NCBI RefSeq assembly: GCF_003994235.2
Contig: NZ_RYFG02000019.1
Span: forward strand, 4,714-68,713
Length of the DNA stretch: 64,000 nucleotides
Direction: 5' to 3'
Source: Candidatus Methylobacter oryzae
GTDB lineage: Bacteria; Pseudomonadota; Gammaproteobacteria; Methylococcales; Methylomonadaceae
A program made the translations under genes and the position numbers. Position 1 is the first letter of the stretch. The number at the start of each line of letters is the position of its first letter. Shown piece after piece: positions 36,818-45,427 of the stretch. The notes beneath the pieces are model-generated. The model saw nothing but the letters and a program-made list of their open reading frames with translations. It ran no database searches and was not told the origin of the DNA.

Positions 36818-37546
36818 ATGAAAGTAACTATCCATATTTGGGATTTGCCGCTCAGGCTGTTTCACTGGCTGCTGGCAGTTGCCGTCGCAGCCGCTTACAT
36901 TACCGCAAAAATCGGCGGTTCGCTGATTGACTGGCACGGCCGCATCGGCATTTTTATTTTGGGATTGCTGGTTTTCCGCGTTCTTTGGGGCTTCGTCGGT
37001 TCGACGCATGCCCGGTTTTTAACGTTTTTTCCTACGCCGTCGAAGCTTCTTGCCTACTTTAAAGGCCGCTGGCACGGCATCGGGCATAACCCGTTGGGCG
37101 CATTGTCGGTGTTTGCGTTGCTGGCTGTGGTGGCTGCGCAGGTCGGTACCGGCCTGTTTGCGAACGACGATATTGCCTTTGTCGGGCCGTTGTTCAATTT
37201 TGTCGATAAATCTTTAAGCGACCGTTTGACCGGTTTGCACAATACGATATTCGACTTGTTGGTCGGATTTATCGTATTGCATGTTGTCGCGATTATTTTT
37301 TACCGCTGGGTTAAAAAGACCAATCTTGTCGTGCCGATGCTGACCGGTAAAAAGCAGGTTCCCAAAACAGTGGCCGCATCGTTGACGGGCAGGCCTGTTA
37401 GAGGCGTTGGCGCCGTCGGTCTTATTCTATCGTTGATTATTTCGTGCACCGTTGTCTGGGGCGTTACCGGCGGCATAGCGTATTTGCATCCGGCCGAAAG
37501 CTATGAACAGACTGCGCAAGCCACACAAGCCGATCCCGGTTTTTAA
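36818..37546 (+). CDS. Cytochrome b561-type membrane protein
   Basis: A 242-residue membrane protein of the bacterial cytochrome b561/Ni-Fe hydrogenase cytochrome b family. About four to five helices carry the heme His residues: VTIHIWDLPLRLFHWLLAVA, DWHGRIGIFILGLLVFRVLW, LTGLHNTIFDLLVGFIVLHV. An additional C-terminal helix ends in a periplasmic tail. It passes electrons between the quinone pool and a periplasmic partner. The cytochrome c' gene follows 36 bp later and is the likely partner. Confidence 0.88.
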   Translation: MKVTIHIWDLPLRLFHWLLAVAVAAAYITAKIGGSLIDWHGRIGIFILGLLVFRVLWGFVGSTHARFLTFFPTPSKLLAYFKGRWHGIGHNPLGALSVFALLAVVAAQVGTGLFANDDIAFVGPLFNFVDKSLSDRLTGLHNTIFDLLVGFIVLHVVAIIFYRWVKKTNLVVPMLTGKKQVPKTVAASLTGRPVRGVGAVGLILSLIISCTVVWGVTGGIAYLHPAESYEQTAQATQADPGF

Positions 37547-37582
37547 CCACTCAATTTTTACAACACACAGGAACTGAAAACA

Positions 37583-38044
37583 ATGAACAGAAAAATTGCG
37601 CTTACTTTACTGCTGACTGCATCGGCCACGGCGGCCATAGCCGGACCGATTGAAGAACAGATCCGGTTTCGCCAATCGGCTTATTCTTTTGCGGCCTGGA
37701 ATGTAGGGAAGATCAAAAGTCAGGTCGTGGATCATCCCGAGACTTTTAACAAAGACGCTGTCGCCGCGGCGGCCAATGCGATTGCCGCAGTGGCCAATTC
37801 CGGATTGGGCGCGTTATACGGAGAAGGTACCGACCAAGGCGTGGGCTGGAAGCAAACCCGTCTGAAACCGGAGTTTTTCCAGAAAAAAGCGGAAGTGACG
37901 GTTGCGGCCAATACCTTTAACGAAGCGGCAAACGAATTGGCGAAAGTCGCGGCAACCGGCGATATCAATGCGATCAAAGCCCAGTTCGGCAAAGTCGGCG
38001 AGTCTTGCAAAGGCTGCCATGATTTGACGCGTATTAAGGAATAA
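37583..38044 (+). CDS. Cytochrome c'
   Basis: A 153-residue periplasmic cytochrome with a signal peptide (cleavage near AIAGP) and a four-helix body ending in the heme site CKGCH (Cys142, Cys145, His146). QIRFRQSAYSFAAWNVGKIK in the first helix and LKPEFFQKKAE are typical of cytochrome c'. It binds small gases such as NO and may serve in protection or electron transfer. It is coupled to the cytochrome b561 gene. The ribosome site is AGGAA. Confidence 0.9.
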   Translation: MNRKIALTLLLTASATAAIAGPIEEQIRFRQSAYSFAAWNVGKIKSQVVDHPETFNKDAVAAAANAIAAVANSGLGALYGEGTDQGVGWKQTRLKPEFFQKKAEVTVAANTFNEAANELAKVAATGDINAIKAQFGKVGESCKGCHDLTRIKE

Positions 38045-38149
38045 TACAGGCCAGAAAAAATCAGTTAGATTTACTCCTCCTATTTCTCGGCAATAGCCCG
38101 ACTTTATTTCTCTTCTTATTGCATTCCCGTATTGCGCGGGAATGCAGCG

Positions 38150-38392
38150 CTGATCGTTATACACAAAAATTCTGCTATGCAGACCTTCCAGGTTTTTACT
38201 GGAGCCGCTCCCGGCGGCTCCAGCACTTCTGACTTCCATGGATGGAGGAAATGCCGAGGACTGCCGGGAGCAGTCTCGGCCGCCATCCATGGCAGTCGTA
38301 AAACCTGGAAGGTCTAAATCGCACCATGCTCAATAATATCGAGAGCAGGAAATACCCGGCCTCCGCCTATTTCAAGATGCGATAACGATGAG
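38150..38392. mobile_element. Element D3 containing P5 and nested insert N2
   Basis: The left end CTGATCGTTATACAC and right end TGCGATAACGATGAG are D-family terminal repeats, somewhat decayed. The P hairpin (arms 38181 and 38315) is split by about 100 bp holding GGAGCCGCTCCCGGCGGCTC and GCCGAGGACTGCCGGGAGCA. This is the same insert as in P1, reversed. An A-like hairpin GCATTCCCGTATTGCGCGGG abuts the element on the left (38121-38145). This is a three-level nest of repeats. Confidence 0.75.
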
Positions 38393-38828
38393 AGCGCACG
38401 TCGAAACGAACAATCAAGTCCATTTAAGAATAATCAACGACGGCGCTATGGAAGCAATATCTTGGGAACCGGTGTAACTGGTTTTTTAGATTTACCGTCC
38501 AGCGTGTTCCAACTGATCCTTATTGCTTCCCTGTTTGCCTCTGCTGCTACCTGTTTACCTGAGAACACAGTCTGGTGCTGGGCTGCTGATTTTTCAGCAA
38601 GGTAGGATGGTATTCACATCCCTAACTATTCAAACAATGTCGCCGATGGCTATAGGCGATAAATAATCATTTTACTTATCAATGTATTAGATGAGTCTGC
38701 GGCTGTTTGGCGCAAATATATGGAAGTTGTCACGGTATTGGTACGGTAGCTGCATATACCTACTTGAATGTATCGCGATTATTCGCGGTCTATGCGCTTA
38801 TCGCTACTTAAATTAAAGAGAAATAACC
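38393..38828. other. Intergenic region upstream of the rhodanese-like gene
   Basis: No gene is visible. Small hairpins such as GCTGATTTTTCAGC (about 38587-38600) and CGCCGATGGCTATAGGCG (about 38641-38658) are present, and the last 150 bp are AT-rich, as expected for a promoter. I do not recognise a known riboswitch. Confidence 0.4.
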
Positions 38829-39302
38829 ATGAAAAAACGCACCAACCTGATGTTACTTATGATGATCCTGGCTACCCCTGTCGCATTCGGGGCGGCTCAT
38901 GACCATGAGAAAAAAGCCGATGCTCCGGCTGCTGCCAAAGAATACAAATACAAAACTCCAAAACTTAACCGCGCTCAATTCGATGCCTTGCTGGCCAAGC
39001 CCGAGCAGTTGCTGATTATCGATGTGCGCCGCCCTGACGAGCTGACCAAGATAGGCGGCTTCCCGTTTTATTTCAGCGTCCAGTCTAAAGAAATAGAGAA
39101 CGCTTTAGCCTTCATTCCGAAAGATAGAAACATTGTTACGGTGTCGAATCATGCCGGCCGCGCCGGCGCTACAGCCGATTTGCTCGCCGCTAAAGGTTTT
39201 CATGTGGTTGGTGCGGTAGGTGCGCAAAACTATGAAGAAGAGGGCGGCAAGCTGGCCAAAATAGAAATTCCCGCGCCTAAGCCGGCGGCGGAACAAAAGT
39301 AA
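38829..39302 (+). CDS. Exported rhodanese-like protein lacking the active-site cysteine
   Basis: A 157-residue protein with a signal peptide (cleavage near AFGAAH). The rhodanese fold is shown by RAQFDALLAKPEQLLIIDVR, a following DVRRPDE CH2A-like motif and ADLLAAKGFHVVGAVGA. Where the sulfur-carrying Cys normally sits, the loop reads TVSNHAGRAG, so Ser106 stands in its place. It cannot act as a sulfurtransferase through the usual persulfide and is probably a binding or signalling variant. A DUF1549 gene follows after 59 bp in the same direction. The ribosome site is AGAG. Confidence 0.75.
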   Translation: MKKRTNLMLLMMILATPVAFGAAHDHEKKADAPAAAKEYKYKTPKLNRAQFDALLAKPEQLLIIDVRRPDELTKIGGFPFYFSVQSKEIENALAFIPKDRNIVTVSNHAGRAGATADLLAAKGFHVVGAVGAQNYEEEGGKLAKIEIPAPKPAAEQK

Positions 39303-39361
39303 TTATTTGATAAAGCGATGCCGGCAAAGACCGGGAACGCTTTTATTTTTGGAGGATGTTA

Positions 39362-41812
39362 ATGAAAAGTAAATTATATCTCGCCGTTATGTGGGGGCTT
39401 GCCGGCGCAATGGCTGGAGAAGCCGGAGCGGCTGTGGACCTGTTCAACAGTCCGGTTGGCGTAATCGGCGCGCAAACGGGAACGGCAGACAACAAGCAAG
39501 CGGCTGCCGAGGTCAAAGCGACGGAGGCTGAGAAAGCGCCTCAAGTCGCGCAAGCAACGACAACGGACAATAAAGCACCGGCAGCCGACGCCGGCGCACC
39601 GGCTACAAAATCGAAACTCTGGTCCTATCAACCGATCAAAGCGCCCGAGCAGCCGGCGGTTAATAACAAAAGTTGGGTTCGTAACCCGATCGATGCGTTC
39701 GTGCTGGCGCCTTTGGAAGCAAAAGGCCTGACGCCGTCGCCCGACGCCGACCGCGCCGCGTTTGTGCGCCGCGCGACGCTGGACGCTTGGGGCGTGATTC
39801 CGACGCCTGACGAAGTCGCTAATTTTGTCAACGACACTTCGCCGGATGCTTACGAAAAGCTCGCGGACCGTCTGCTGGCGTCGCCGAAATACGGCGAACG
39901 CCAAGCCCGCCGCTGGTTGGACTTGGCGCGCTATGCGGACAGCACCGGTTTCCAGAACGACAATACCCGCCCGAACATGTGGCGTTACCGCGACTACGTG
40001 ATCAACGCGTTCAACCAGGATAAGCCTTACTCCCGCTTCATCCAGGAACAGTTGGCCGGCGACGAGTTATGGCCGGACAATCAGGAAGCGTTGATTGCGA
40101 CCGGCTACATGGCGCATTTCCCGGACAATCATAACTCCCGCGACTTGATCCAAAGAAAATATCAAATCACGACCGACATCACCGATACGGTCGGCAAGGT
40201 GTTTTTAGGACAAACGGTCGAGTGCGCCAGATGCCACAACCACAAGTTCGACAAGATCAGCCAAAAAGATTATTTCTCGCTGCAATCGTTCTTCGCCAAC
40301 GTAGCGCCCGTTGACAATATTCCGGTCGCCAAAAAAGGCGAGGTGGAACGTAAATATGAGGCAGCCTTGGCGAAGTGGGAAGAAGCGACCAAGGATATCC
40401 GCGACAAGCAAAAAGCGATCATCGATTCAGTCAGGGATAAGGCCGAAAAGCATCATAAAGAACGTTACTTGACCGATAGCCGGGAAGCGATATTCAAACC
40501 GAAGAGCGAGTGGAATGCCCAGGACCGTTGGGTGAATCATCGCTTGGCGCATGTAACGGACCAAGCCAGTCTGGCGGCTTTCCTGAGGGATGCGGCGGAG
40601 AGCAAGGGCAACGATAAGGACTACAGTCCGGAAATCGTCGCAAAGTGGGAGCAGTATGACAAGTTGAGCGAAGAGTTGAAGAAGTTTAACGACCTCAAGC
40701 CTAAAAACAGCTCGGCTGAAATTTCCGCGATGACCGAGCTTGGCCATCCCGATGCGCCGCCCAGTTACGTATTCTTCGGCGGCGACCATGAGCGGCCGTT
40801 GGAACAAGTGCAACCGGCGTTCCCCGAGGCCATCACCGACGAGAAACCGGACATCAAGCCGACCGCGTTTTCATCGGGCCGGAGAACCGCTCTGGCGAAC
40901 TGGATAGCCAGCGCGAATAACCCATTGACTGCGCGTGTATTCGTCAACCGGGTTTGGGAGGAATATTTCGGACGCGGCATCGTCGAAACGGTCAGCGATT
41001 TCGGCAAAGCCGGACAAAAGCCGACTAATCCGGAGCTACTGGATTACCTGGCCGACAATTTCGTCAAAAACGGCTGGAGCGTCAAGAAGTTGCACCGCGA
41101 CATCCTGCTGTCCGGCACTTATCGCCAGTCATCGGCTCACCGCGAAGATGTCGCCAAAGCCGACCCTGAAAACAAGCTGCTGGCCGTATTCCCTCGCAAA
41201 CGCCTGGAAGCCGAGCAGATTCGCGATTCGTTGCTGGTCGCTTCGGGAAAACTTGAGGAACAGGTCGGCGGACCGAGTGTATTTCCGCCTGTGCCTGCCA
41301 ACTTGGGCGCCGGCAATCAATGGGAAGTATCCAAGGACGTTCATGACCAGAACCGCCGCAGTTTGTATGTTTTTACTCGCCGCAGTGTGCCTTATCCATT
41401 GCTGGAGACTTTCAACATGGCTTCCGCTCAGGAAGCGCACAGCAAGCGCGAAGTAACGACCTCGCCGTTGCAGTCGCTGGCCTTGATCAATAGCGATGTA
41501 GTGTTCGGATGGTCGCAAGCATTGGCCGGCCGGGTCATTAACGAGGCCGGTAACGATGAAACCGCGCAACTGGACAGGCTTTATCAAATATTGTTCGCCC
41601 GCAAAGCGACAGGCAATGAAAAAGAGACCCTGCAAAAGTTTTTGAATAGTCACGAAAAGATTGTCAGGGAAAAAACAGCGGAAGGTAAATTCGCGGTCAG
41701 CATTCCAACCGGCTTAAAGAGCGATCAGAAATTGGATCCTATACGCGCCGCGGCTTTTGTTGACTTGGTGCATACGGTTGCTAACTCGAATGAGTTCATC
41801 TACCGGTTTTAA
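39362..41812 (+). CDS. DUF1549/DUF1553 protein
   Basis: An 816-residue exported protein with a signal peptide (cleavage near AGEAGAAVD) and a Lys/Ala-rich linker to about residue 85. DUF1549 starts at [20 protein letters not shown] and holds [20 protein letters not shown] and a single heme-like CARCH. DUF1553 starts near [20 protein letters not shown] and continues with [20 protein letters not shown]. This pair of domains is abundant in planctomycetes and rare in proteobacteria; its biochemistry is unknown. The planctomycete cytochrome domain PSCyt1 is absent. The ATG at 39362 is preferred, 6 bp after GGAGG. DUF1501 follows 24 bp later, as it does elsewhere. Confidence 0.85.
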   Translation: MKSKLYLAVMWGLAGAMAGEAGAAVDLFNSPVGVIGAQTGTADNKQAAAEVKATEAEKAPQVAQATTTDNKAPAADAGAPATKSKLWSYQPIKAPEQPAVNNKSWVRNPIDAFVLAPLEAKGLTPSPDADRAAFVRRATLDAWGVIPTPDEVANFVNDTSPDAYEKLADRLLASPKYGERQARRWLDLARYADSTGFQNDNTRPNMWRYRDYVINAFNQDKPYSRFIQEQLAGDELWPDNQEALIATGYMAHFPDNHNSRDLIQRKYQITTDITDTVGKVFLGQTVECARCHNHKFDKISQKDYFSLQSFFANVAPVDNIPVAKKGEVERKYEAALAKWEEATKDIRDKQKAIIDSVRDKAEKHHKERYLTDSREAIFKPKSEWNAQDRWVNHRLAHVTDQASLAAFLRDAAESKGNDKDYSPEIVAKWEQYDKLSEELKKFNDLKPKNSSAEISAMTELGHPDAPPSYVFFGGDHERPLEQVQPAFPEAITDEKPDIKPTAFSSGRRTALANWIASANNPLTARVFVNRVWEEYFGRGIVETVSDFGKAGQKPTNPELLDYLADNFVKNGWSVKKLHRDILLSGTYRQSSAHREDVAKADPENKLLAVFPRKRLEAEQIRDSLLVASGKLEEQVGGPSVFPPVPANLGAGNQWEVSKDVHDQNRRSLYVFTRRSVPYPLLETFNMASAQEAHSKREVTTSPLQSLALINSDVVFGWSQALAGRVINEAGNDETAQLDRLYQILFARKATGNEKETLQKFLNSHEKIVREKTAEGKFAVSIPTGLKSDQKLDPIRAAAFVDLVHTVANSNEFIYRF

Positions 41813-41836
41813 TGAATAGTTGAAGAGGATAAATAA

Positions 41837-43282
41837 ATGAAAAATCAATCCCGTAGGGACTTTCTACTGAAAACCGGCTATGGTCTGGGCGGCCTTGCAT
41901 TGAGCGGCCTGCTGCCGGGCGGCGGATTTATATCGAGCGCATTGGCAGCCGATCTGGTTGACCCGCTTGCCCCGAAACAGCCGCATTTTCCCGGCAAGGT
42001 GAAATCGGTGATCTGGCTGCATCAGCACGGCGCGCCGAGTACGTTGGATCTGTACGACTACAAGCCCGAGTTGGTTAAGCTGGCAGGGCAAGAGGTGCCG
42101 AAGTCGTTCCTGCAAGGCATCAAAACCAGTACCCAAGGCGGTCTCGGCAAGCTGTTCGTGTCGAACCGGACCTGGAAACAATACGGGCAAAGCGGCGCCT
42201 GGTTTTCGGACTTATTGCCGAATCTTGCGCAACATGCGGACGACATTGCGTTCATCAAGTCCAGCGTGACTGTCGGTGCGACCCACGATATTTCAATCCT
42301 GAAGCTGAACTCCGGCGGCCTGAATCCGGGCCGTCCGTCTCTCGGCGCCTGGATTCAATATGCGTTGGGTTCCGCGAATCCCGATTTGCCGGCTTATGTC
42401 GTGCTTTACAACGGCAAAAAAGAGCCGACCGGCGGCTCGGTCAACTGGAGTTCCGGTTTCTTGCCTGCCGTTTATCAAGGCACCGCTTTCCGTCCGGGTA
42501 AATCGCCGATCCTGCATTTGGACCGGCCCGAGCTGATTGCGGCAGCGCAGCAAAGCGACAACCTGAAGCTGTTGAAGCAATTGAACGAACTAAAAGGCCA
42601 AGCTTATCCTGAAGATACCGAACTTCAGGCGCGGATCAGGGCTTACGACCTGGCTGAGCGCATGCAAACGTCGGCGCCGGAAGCGGTCGATTTGAGCAAG
42701 GAATCGGATGCGACCAAAGCGTTGTACGGTTTGAACGACGAAACGACCAAGGAATACGGCACCAACTTGTTACGGGCGCGGCGCTTGGTCGAACGCGGCG
42801 TGCGCTTCATCCAGGTCGTGTCCGGCCCGGTCGACGTCGACGGCGACGAAAGGGATTGGGATGCGCATACCAAGCTCGAGGAAAACCACGGCAAGCATGC
42901 GCGGATCGTCGACAAGCCGATTGCCGGCCTGCTGACCGACCTTAAAGCGAATGGTTTGCTCGATTCGACGTTAGTGGTATGGACGTCGGAATTCGGCCGC
43001 ACTTCGTGGGGCGAAAGCGGCACCGGCCGCGATCACAATGCCTGGGGTTATACGCAATGGCTGGCCGGCGGCGGGGTTAAAGCCGGAACCACTTACGGTT
43101 CGACCGACGAAATCGGTTTGCAAGTGGCGGACAAGAGCCAGGCAGTCGATACCTACGACTTGCACGCAACCGTTCTGAACCAGATGGGCTTGGATCACTT
43201 GAAGCTGATTTATAAATACCAAGGCCGTTCGGAACGTCCGACCGTGGTTTACGGCAAGGTCATTAAGGAGTTGATTGCTTAG
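41837..43282 (+). CDS. Tat-exported DUF1501 protein (sulfatase-like fold)
   Basis: A 481-residue protein starting with the twin-arginine leader SRRDFLLKTGYGLGGLALSG. DUF1501 marks are KSVIWLHQHGAPSTLDLYDY, HQHGAPST loop, RLVERGVRFIQVVSG and LVVWTSEFGRTSWGESGTGR with DHNAWGYTQWLAGGG. The family shares the alkaline phosphatase/sulfatase metal scaffold (Asp and His in DHN and DLHATVLNQMGLDH). The substrate is unknown. The gene follows DUF1549/DUF1553 by 24 bp, the normal pairing, and is a natural client for Tat, for which an orphan tatA lies at 48693. Confidence 0.87.
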   Translation: MKNQSRRDFLLKTGYGLGGLALSGLLPGGGFISSALAADLVDPLAPKQPHFPGKVKSVIWLHQHGAPSTLDLYDYKPELVKLAGQEVPKSFLQGIKTSTQGGLGKLFVSNRTWKQYGQSGAWFSDLLPNLAQHADDIAFIKSSVTVGATHDISILKLNSGGLNPGRPSLGAWIQYALGSANPDLPAYVVLYNGKKEPTGGSVNWSSGFLPAVYQGTAFRPGKSPILHLDRPELIAAAQQSDNLKLLKQLNELKGQAYPEDTELQARIRAYDLAERMQTSAPEAVDLSKESDATKALYGLNDETTKEYGTNLLRARRLVERGVRFIQVVSGPVDVDGDERDWDAHTKLEENHGKHARIVDKPIAGLLTDLKANGLLDSTLVVWTSEFGRTSWGESGTGRDHNAWGYTQWLAGGGVKAGTTYGSTDEIGLQVADKSQAVDTYDLHATVLNQMGLDHLKLIYKYQGRSERPTVVYGKVIKELIA

Positions 43283-43288
43283 AGCACG

Positions 43289-43380
43289 GTCCACGAAAAG
43301 CACGAAAGACACGAAAATACCTCGTTCCCACGCGTTGCGTGGGAACGAGGTAGCCTGCGAAGCTTCGTGTCTTCGTGGCG
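43289..43380. repeat. Repeat C4 with an A hairpin in its loop
   Basis: The outer arms GTCCACGAAAAGCACGAAAG and CTTCGTGTCTTCGTGG belong to the C family. The loop holds a single perfect A hairpin, CTCGTTCCCACGCG with CGTGGGAACGAG (43321-43350). One repeat family has landed inside another. Confidence 0.8.
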
Positions 43381-43425
43381 AGTAAAAATAAGGGATTCTG
43401 TAATATTTTTAAGGATCACATCGAT

Positions 43426-43812
43426 ATGAGTAAAACGATTAATCTTTTCGGAATTGTCTTGATATTGGCAACCGGCATCGCGTACGCCGAAGCGGCATTC
43501 GATTTCGAAGAGTTGATGGAAACAATAGATACAAACTCCCGTAACCTTCAAGGTAGTCTCTCCGGCAAGGATGCCGCTACCAGTATCGACCTTGCAAAGA
43601 AAATGCAAAGCGACTTCAAGCTGGTCGAAGGCTTTTTCGAAAAACGCGGCAATGCCGCCGATGCAGTCACGGATGCGAAAAAATACGAAGATTTGGCCGC
43701 GGAAGTGGTGAAGTTTGTCGAAGCCAATGATTTCGACACCGCATCGAGCAAGGCATTGGAACTGACGAAGAATTGCGACAACGCTTGCCACGATTCCTAT
43801 AAACCCCTTTAA
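43426..43812 (+). CDS. Small periplasmic cytochrome with CxxxCH motif
   Basis: A 128-residue protein with a signal peptide (cleavage near AYAEA) and a helical body resembling cytochrome c'. Near the C-terminus is KNCDNACHDSYKP: Cys117, Cys121 and His122 are separated by three residues, not two. Heme attachment through CxxxCH is known only in scattered cytochromes and may need a permissive maturation system, or the site may be non-heme. The start at 43426 with AAGGA is chosen; an upstream frame extension comes from repeat C4. The peroxiredoxin gene follows after 12 bp. Confidence 0.72.
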   Translation: MSKTINLFGIVLILATGIAYAEAAFDFEELMETIDTNSRNLQGSLSGKDAATSIDLAKKMQSDFKLVEGFFEKRGNAADAVTDAKKYEDLAAEVVKFVEANDFDTASSKALELTKNCDNACHDSYKPL

Positions 43813-43824
43813 CAGAGCAAACAC

Positions 43825-44403
43825 ATGAAACGTTTTTTACTAAATGGCCTGCTGCTGAGTGCAATCGCGCTGCCGGCCGTCGCCGCATTACCGGAAGGCC
43901 ATCCGGCACCCGATTTTCAGGCGCAAGCTTCGTTGGCCGGCAAGTCTTTTACTTATTCGCTGCAAGATGCGCTGAGAAAAGGCCCGGTCGTGGTCTATTT
44001 TTACCCGTCGGCCTATACCGGCGGCTGCAATATCCAGGCGCATACTTTTGCGGTTAATCACGACAAATTTACCGCAGCCGGGGCATCGATTATCGGCGTA
44101 TCGCTGGACAGCATCGACAGGCTCAACGACTTTTCGGCCGATCCTGAGTTTTGCGGCGGCAAGGTTGCGGTTGCTTCCGATGTCGACGGTAATATCGCCA
44201 AATCCTACGATTTGACCGTTAAAGAAGCGGCAGCGGGGAAAAAGGACACACGCGGCGTTGAAATCACGCATGGTTTTGCCGAACGCACGACGTTCATCGT
44301 TACGCCTGACGGCAAAATCGCCGCCACGTTGACCGGGCTTAAACCGGCCGAGAATGTTAATAAGGCGCTTGAAATTGTGCAAAAGCTTGCGGCTGCAAAG
44401 TAG
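43825..44403 (+). CDS. Periplasmic peroxiredoxin (AhpC/TSA family)
   Basis: A 192-residue thiol peroxidase with a signal peptide (cleavage near VAALP). The peroxidatic motif PSAYTGGCN (Pro61, Thr65, Cys68) matches the PxxxTxxC rule, with FAERTTFIVTPDGKI later supplying the conserved Arg region. Cys154 region is absent: the only other Cys is in PEFCGGKV, which may resolve the disulfide. Export is unusual for this family. It sits between two cytochrome genes, so cytochrome or heme-derived electrons could reduce it, by inference only. Confidence 0.85.
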   Translation: MKRFLLNGLLLSAIALPAVAALPEGHPAPDFQAQASLAGKSFTYSLQDALRKGPVVVYFYPSAYTGGCNIQAHTFAVNHDKFTAAGASIIGVSLDSIDRLNDFSADPEFCGGKVAVASDVDGNIAKSYDLTVKEAAAGKKDTRGVEITHGFAERTTFIVTPDGKIAATLTGLKPAENVNKALEIVQKLAAAK

Positions 44404-44406
44404 GGC

Positions 44407-45114
44407 ATGCTGTTATTGCTTTTGAAGTTGCAGACGGTTTGTTCCAGTCAACGGCGGTTTAACAAACGCTGGGCGCAAAATTCTTTTCTGATTGCCGGCA
44501 CGTTTGCGCTTTTGGCTTCGGGCAAGACTATGGCTGTCGAGGATATTGGCGCGCAACGCGTCGGTAACGGCAATCCGGGCATCGGCAAACAGCAGGCCGA
44601 CGCCGGGCGTTGTTTGGAATGCCATGGTGCGGACGGCAATAGCATTGATGCGAAGACTCCCAATCATGCCGGCCAGTATGCCGCTTACCTGGCCAAACAG
44701 TTGAGCGATTTCCAGTCCGGTGCGCGCAAGCACGAGATCATGACCATCATGGCAGAGGACTTAAGCGCCGCCGATAAGGCGGATATTGGCGCTTATTTCG
44801 CGAGCCGGAAAATCATGCAAGGCGAGGGCGGCGATGTTAATCAATCGGGCCGGAATTTGTTCGCGAACGGCGACCGCTCCAGGGATATTCCTGCATGTAG
44901 CGGTTGCCACGGCGAAAACGGCAAGGGCGGCATCGCCGGTGACGTGGTTTACCCGGTGATCGGCGGGCAGCGCAAGGTTTATTTGCGCTCCCAATTGGTC
45001 AGCTGGAATCTGGGCGAGCGCAAAAACAGTCCGGGCGGGGTAATGAATACGATTGCTAAATCGCTGAGCGATGAAGAGATCGAAGCGCTGGCTGATTATG
45101 TTTCCGGGCTTTAG
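44407..45114 (+). CDS. Diheme cytochrome c, c4-like
   Basis: A 235-residue protein with two class I heme sites: CLECHGADGNS (Cys69, Cys72, His73) and CSGCHGENGKG (Cys164, Cys167, His168). Each domain ends with a methionine-bearing helix pattern (IMTIMAEDLSAADKADIGAY, GGVMNTIAKSLSDEEIEALA). This double layout is that of cytochrome c4. The start 4 bp after the peroxiredoxin stop gives a long N-terminus before the hydrophobic segment (NSFLIAGTFALLAS); a later start is possible. It likely carries electrons within this cluster. Confidence 0.87.
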   Translation: MLLLLLKLQTVCSSQRRFNKRWAQNSFLIAGTFALLASGKTMAVEDIGAQRVGNGNPGIGKQQADAGRCLECHGADGNSIDAKTPNHAGQYAAYLAKQLSDFQSGARKHEIMTIMAEDLSAADKADIGAYFASRKIMQGEGGDVNQSGRNLFANGDRSRDIPACSGCHGENGKGGIAGDVVYPVIGGQRKVYLRSQLVSWNLGERKNSPGGVMNTIAKSLSDEEIEALADYVSGL

Positions 45115-45173
45115 GTACGTGATGATTTGCTTGTTCCCCAACTCTAGTTTTTATCTCGTTCCCACGCGTTGCG

Positions 45174-45359
45174 CTCGCCGCTATACACAAATATTTCGCG
45201 AGGCTGTTCCTTACCTGTGTTAGGCGGGAAACATGCGGATAGCAGACCTTCCAGGTTTTACGACTGCCATGGATGGCTCCAGTAAAAACCTGGAAGGTCT
45301 AACTCGCGCAACGGAGCAAGCAGATTTCAGGCCTACGTCAAGATGTGTATAACGACGAG
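45174..45359. mobile_element. Element D2 with deletion derivative P6
   Basis: It begins CTCGCCGCTATACAC and ends GTGTATAACGACGAG, as in D1. The P hairpin (45244-45300) keeps short ends of the nested insert (CGACTGCCATGGATGG joined to CTCCAGTAAAA), so the insert has been mostly deleted. It lies within an A repeat whose left half is CTCGTTCCCACGCGTTGCG (45155-45173) and right half CGCATGGGAACGAG. Confidence 0.75.
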
Positions 45360-45427
45360 CGCAGCGCATGGGAACGAGATAACGAGAAATTGACTATTTT
45401 CCCTGTTTTATTTTTAAGAGGGCAACA

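Noticed and set aside
12871-45359. Dispersed palindromes considered as a CRISPR array or as intrinsic terminators
   Set aside because: Copies are not tandem and have no regular spacers, and most lack a T-run, so neither CRISPR nor standard terminators fit.
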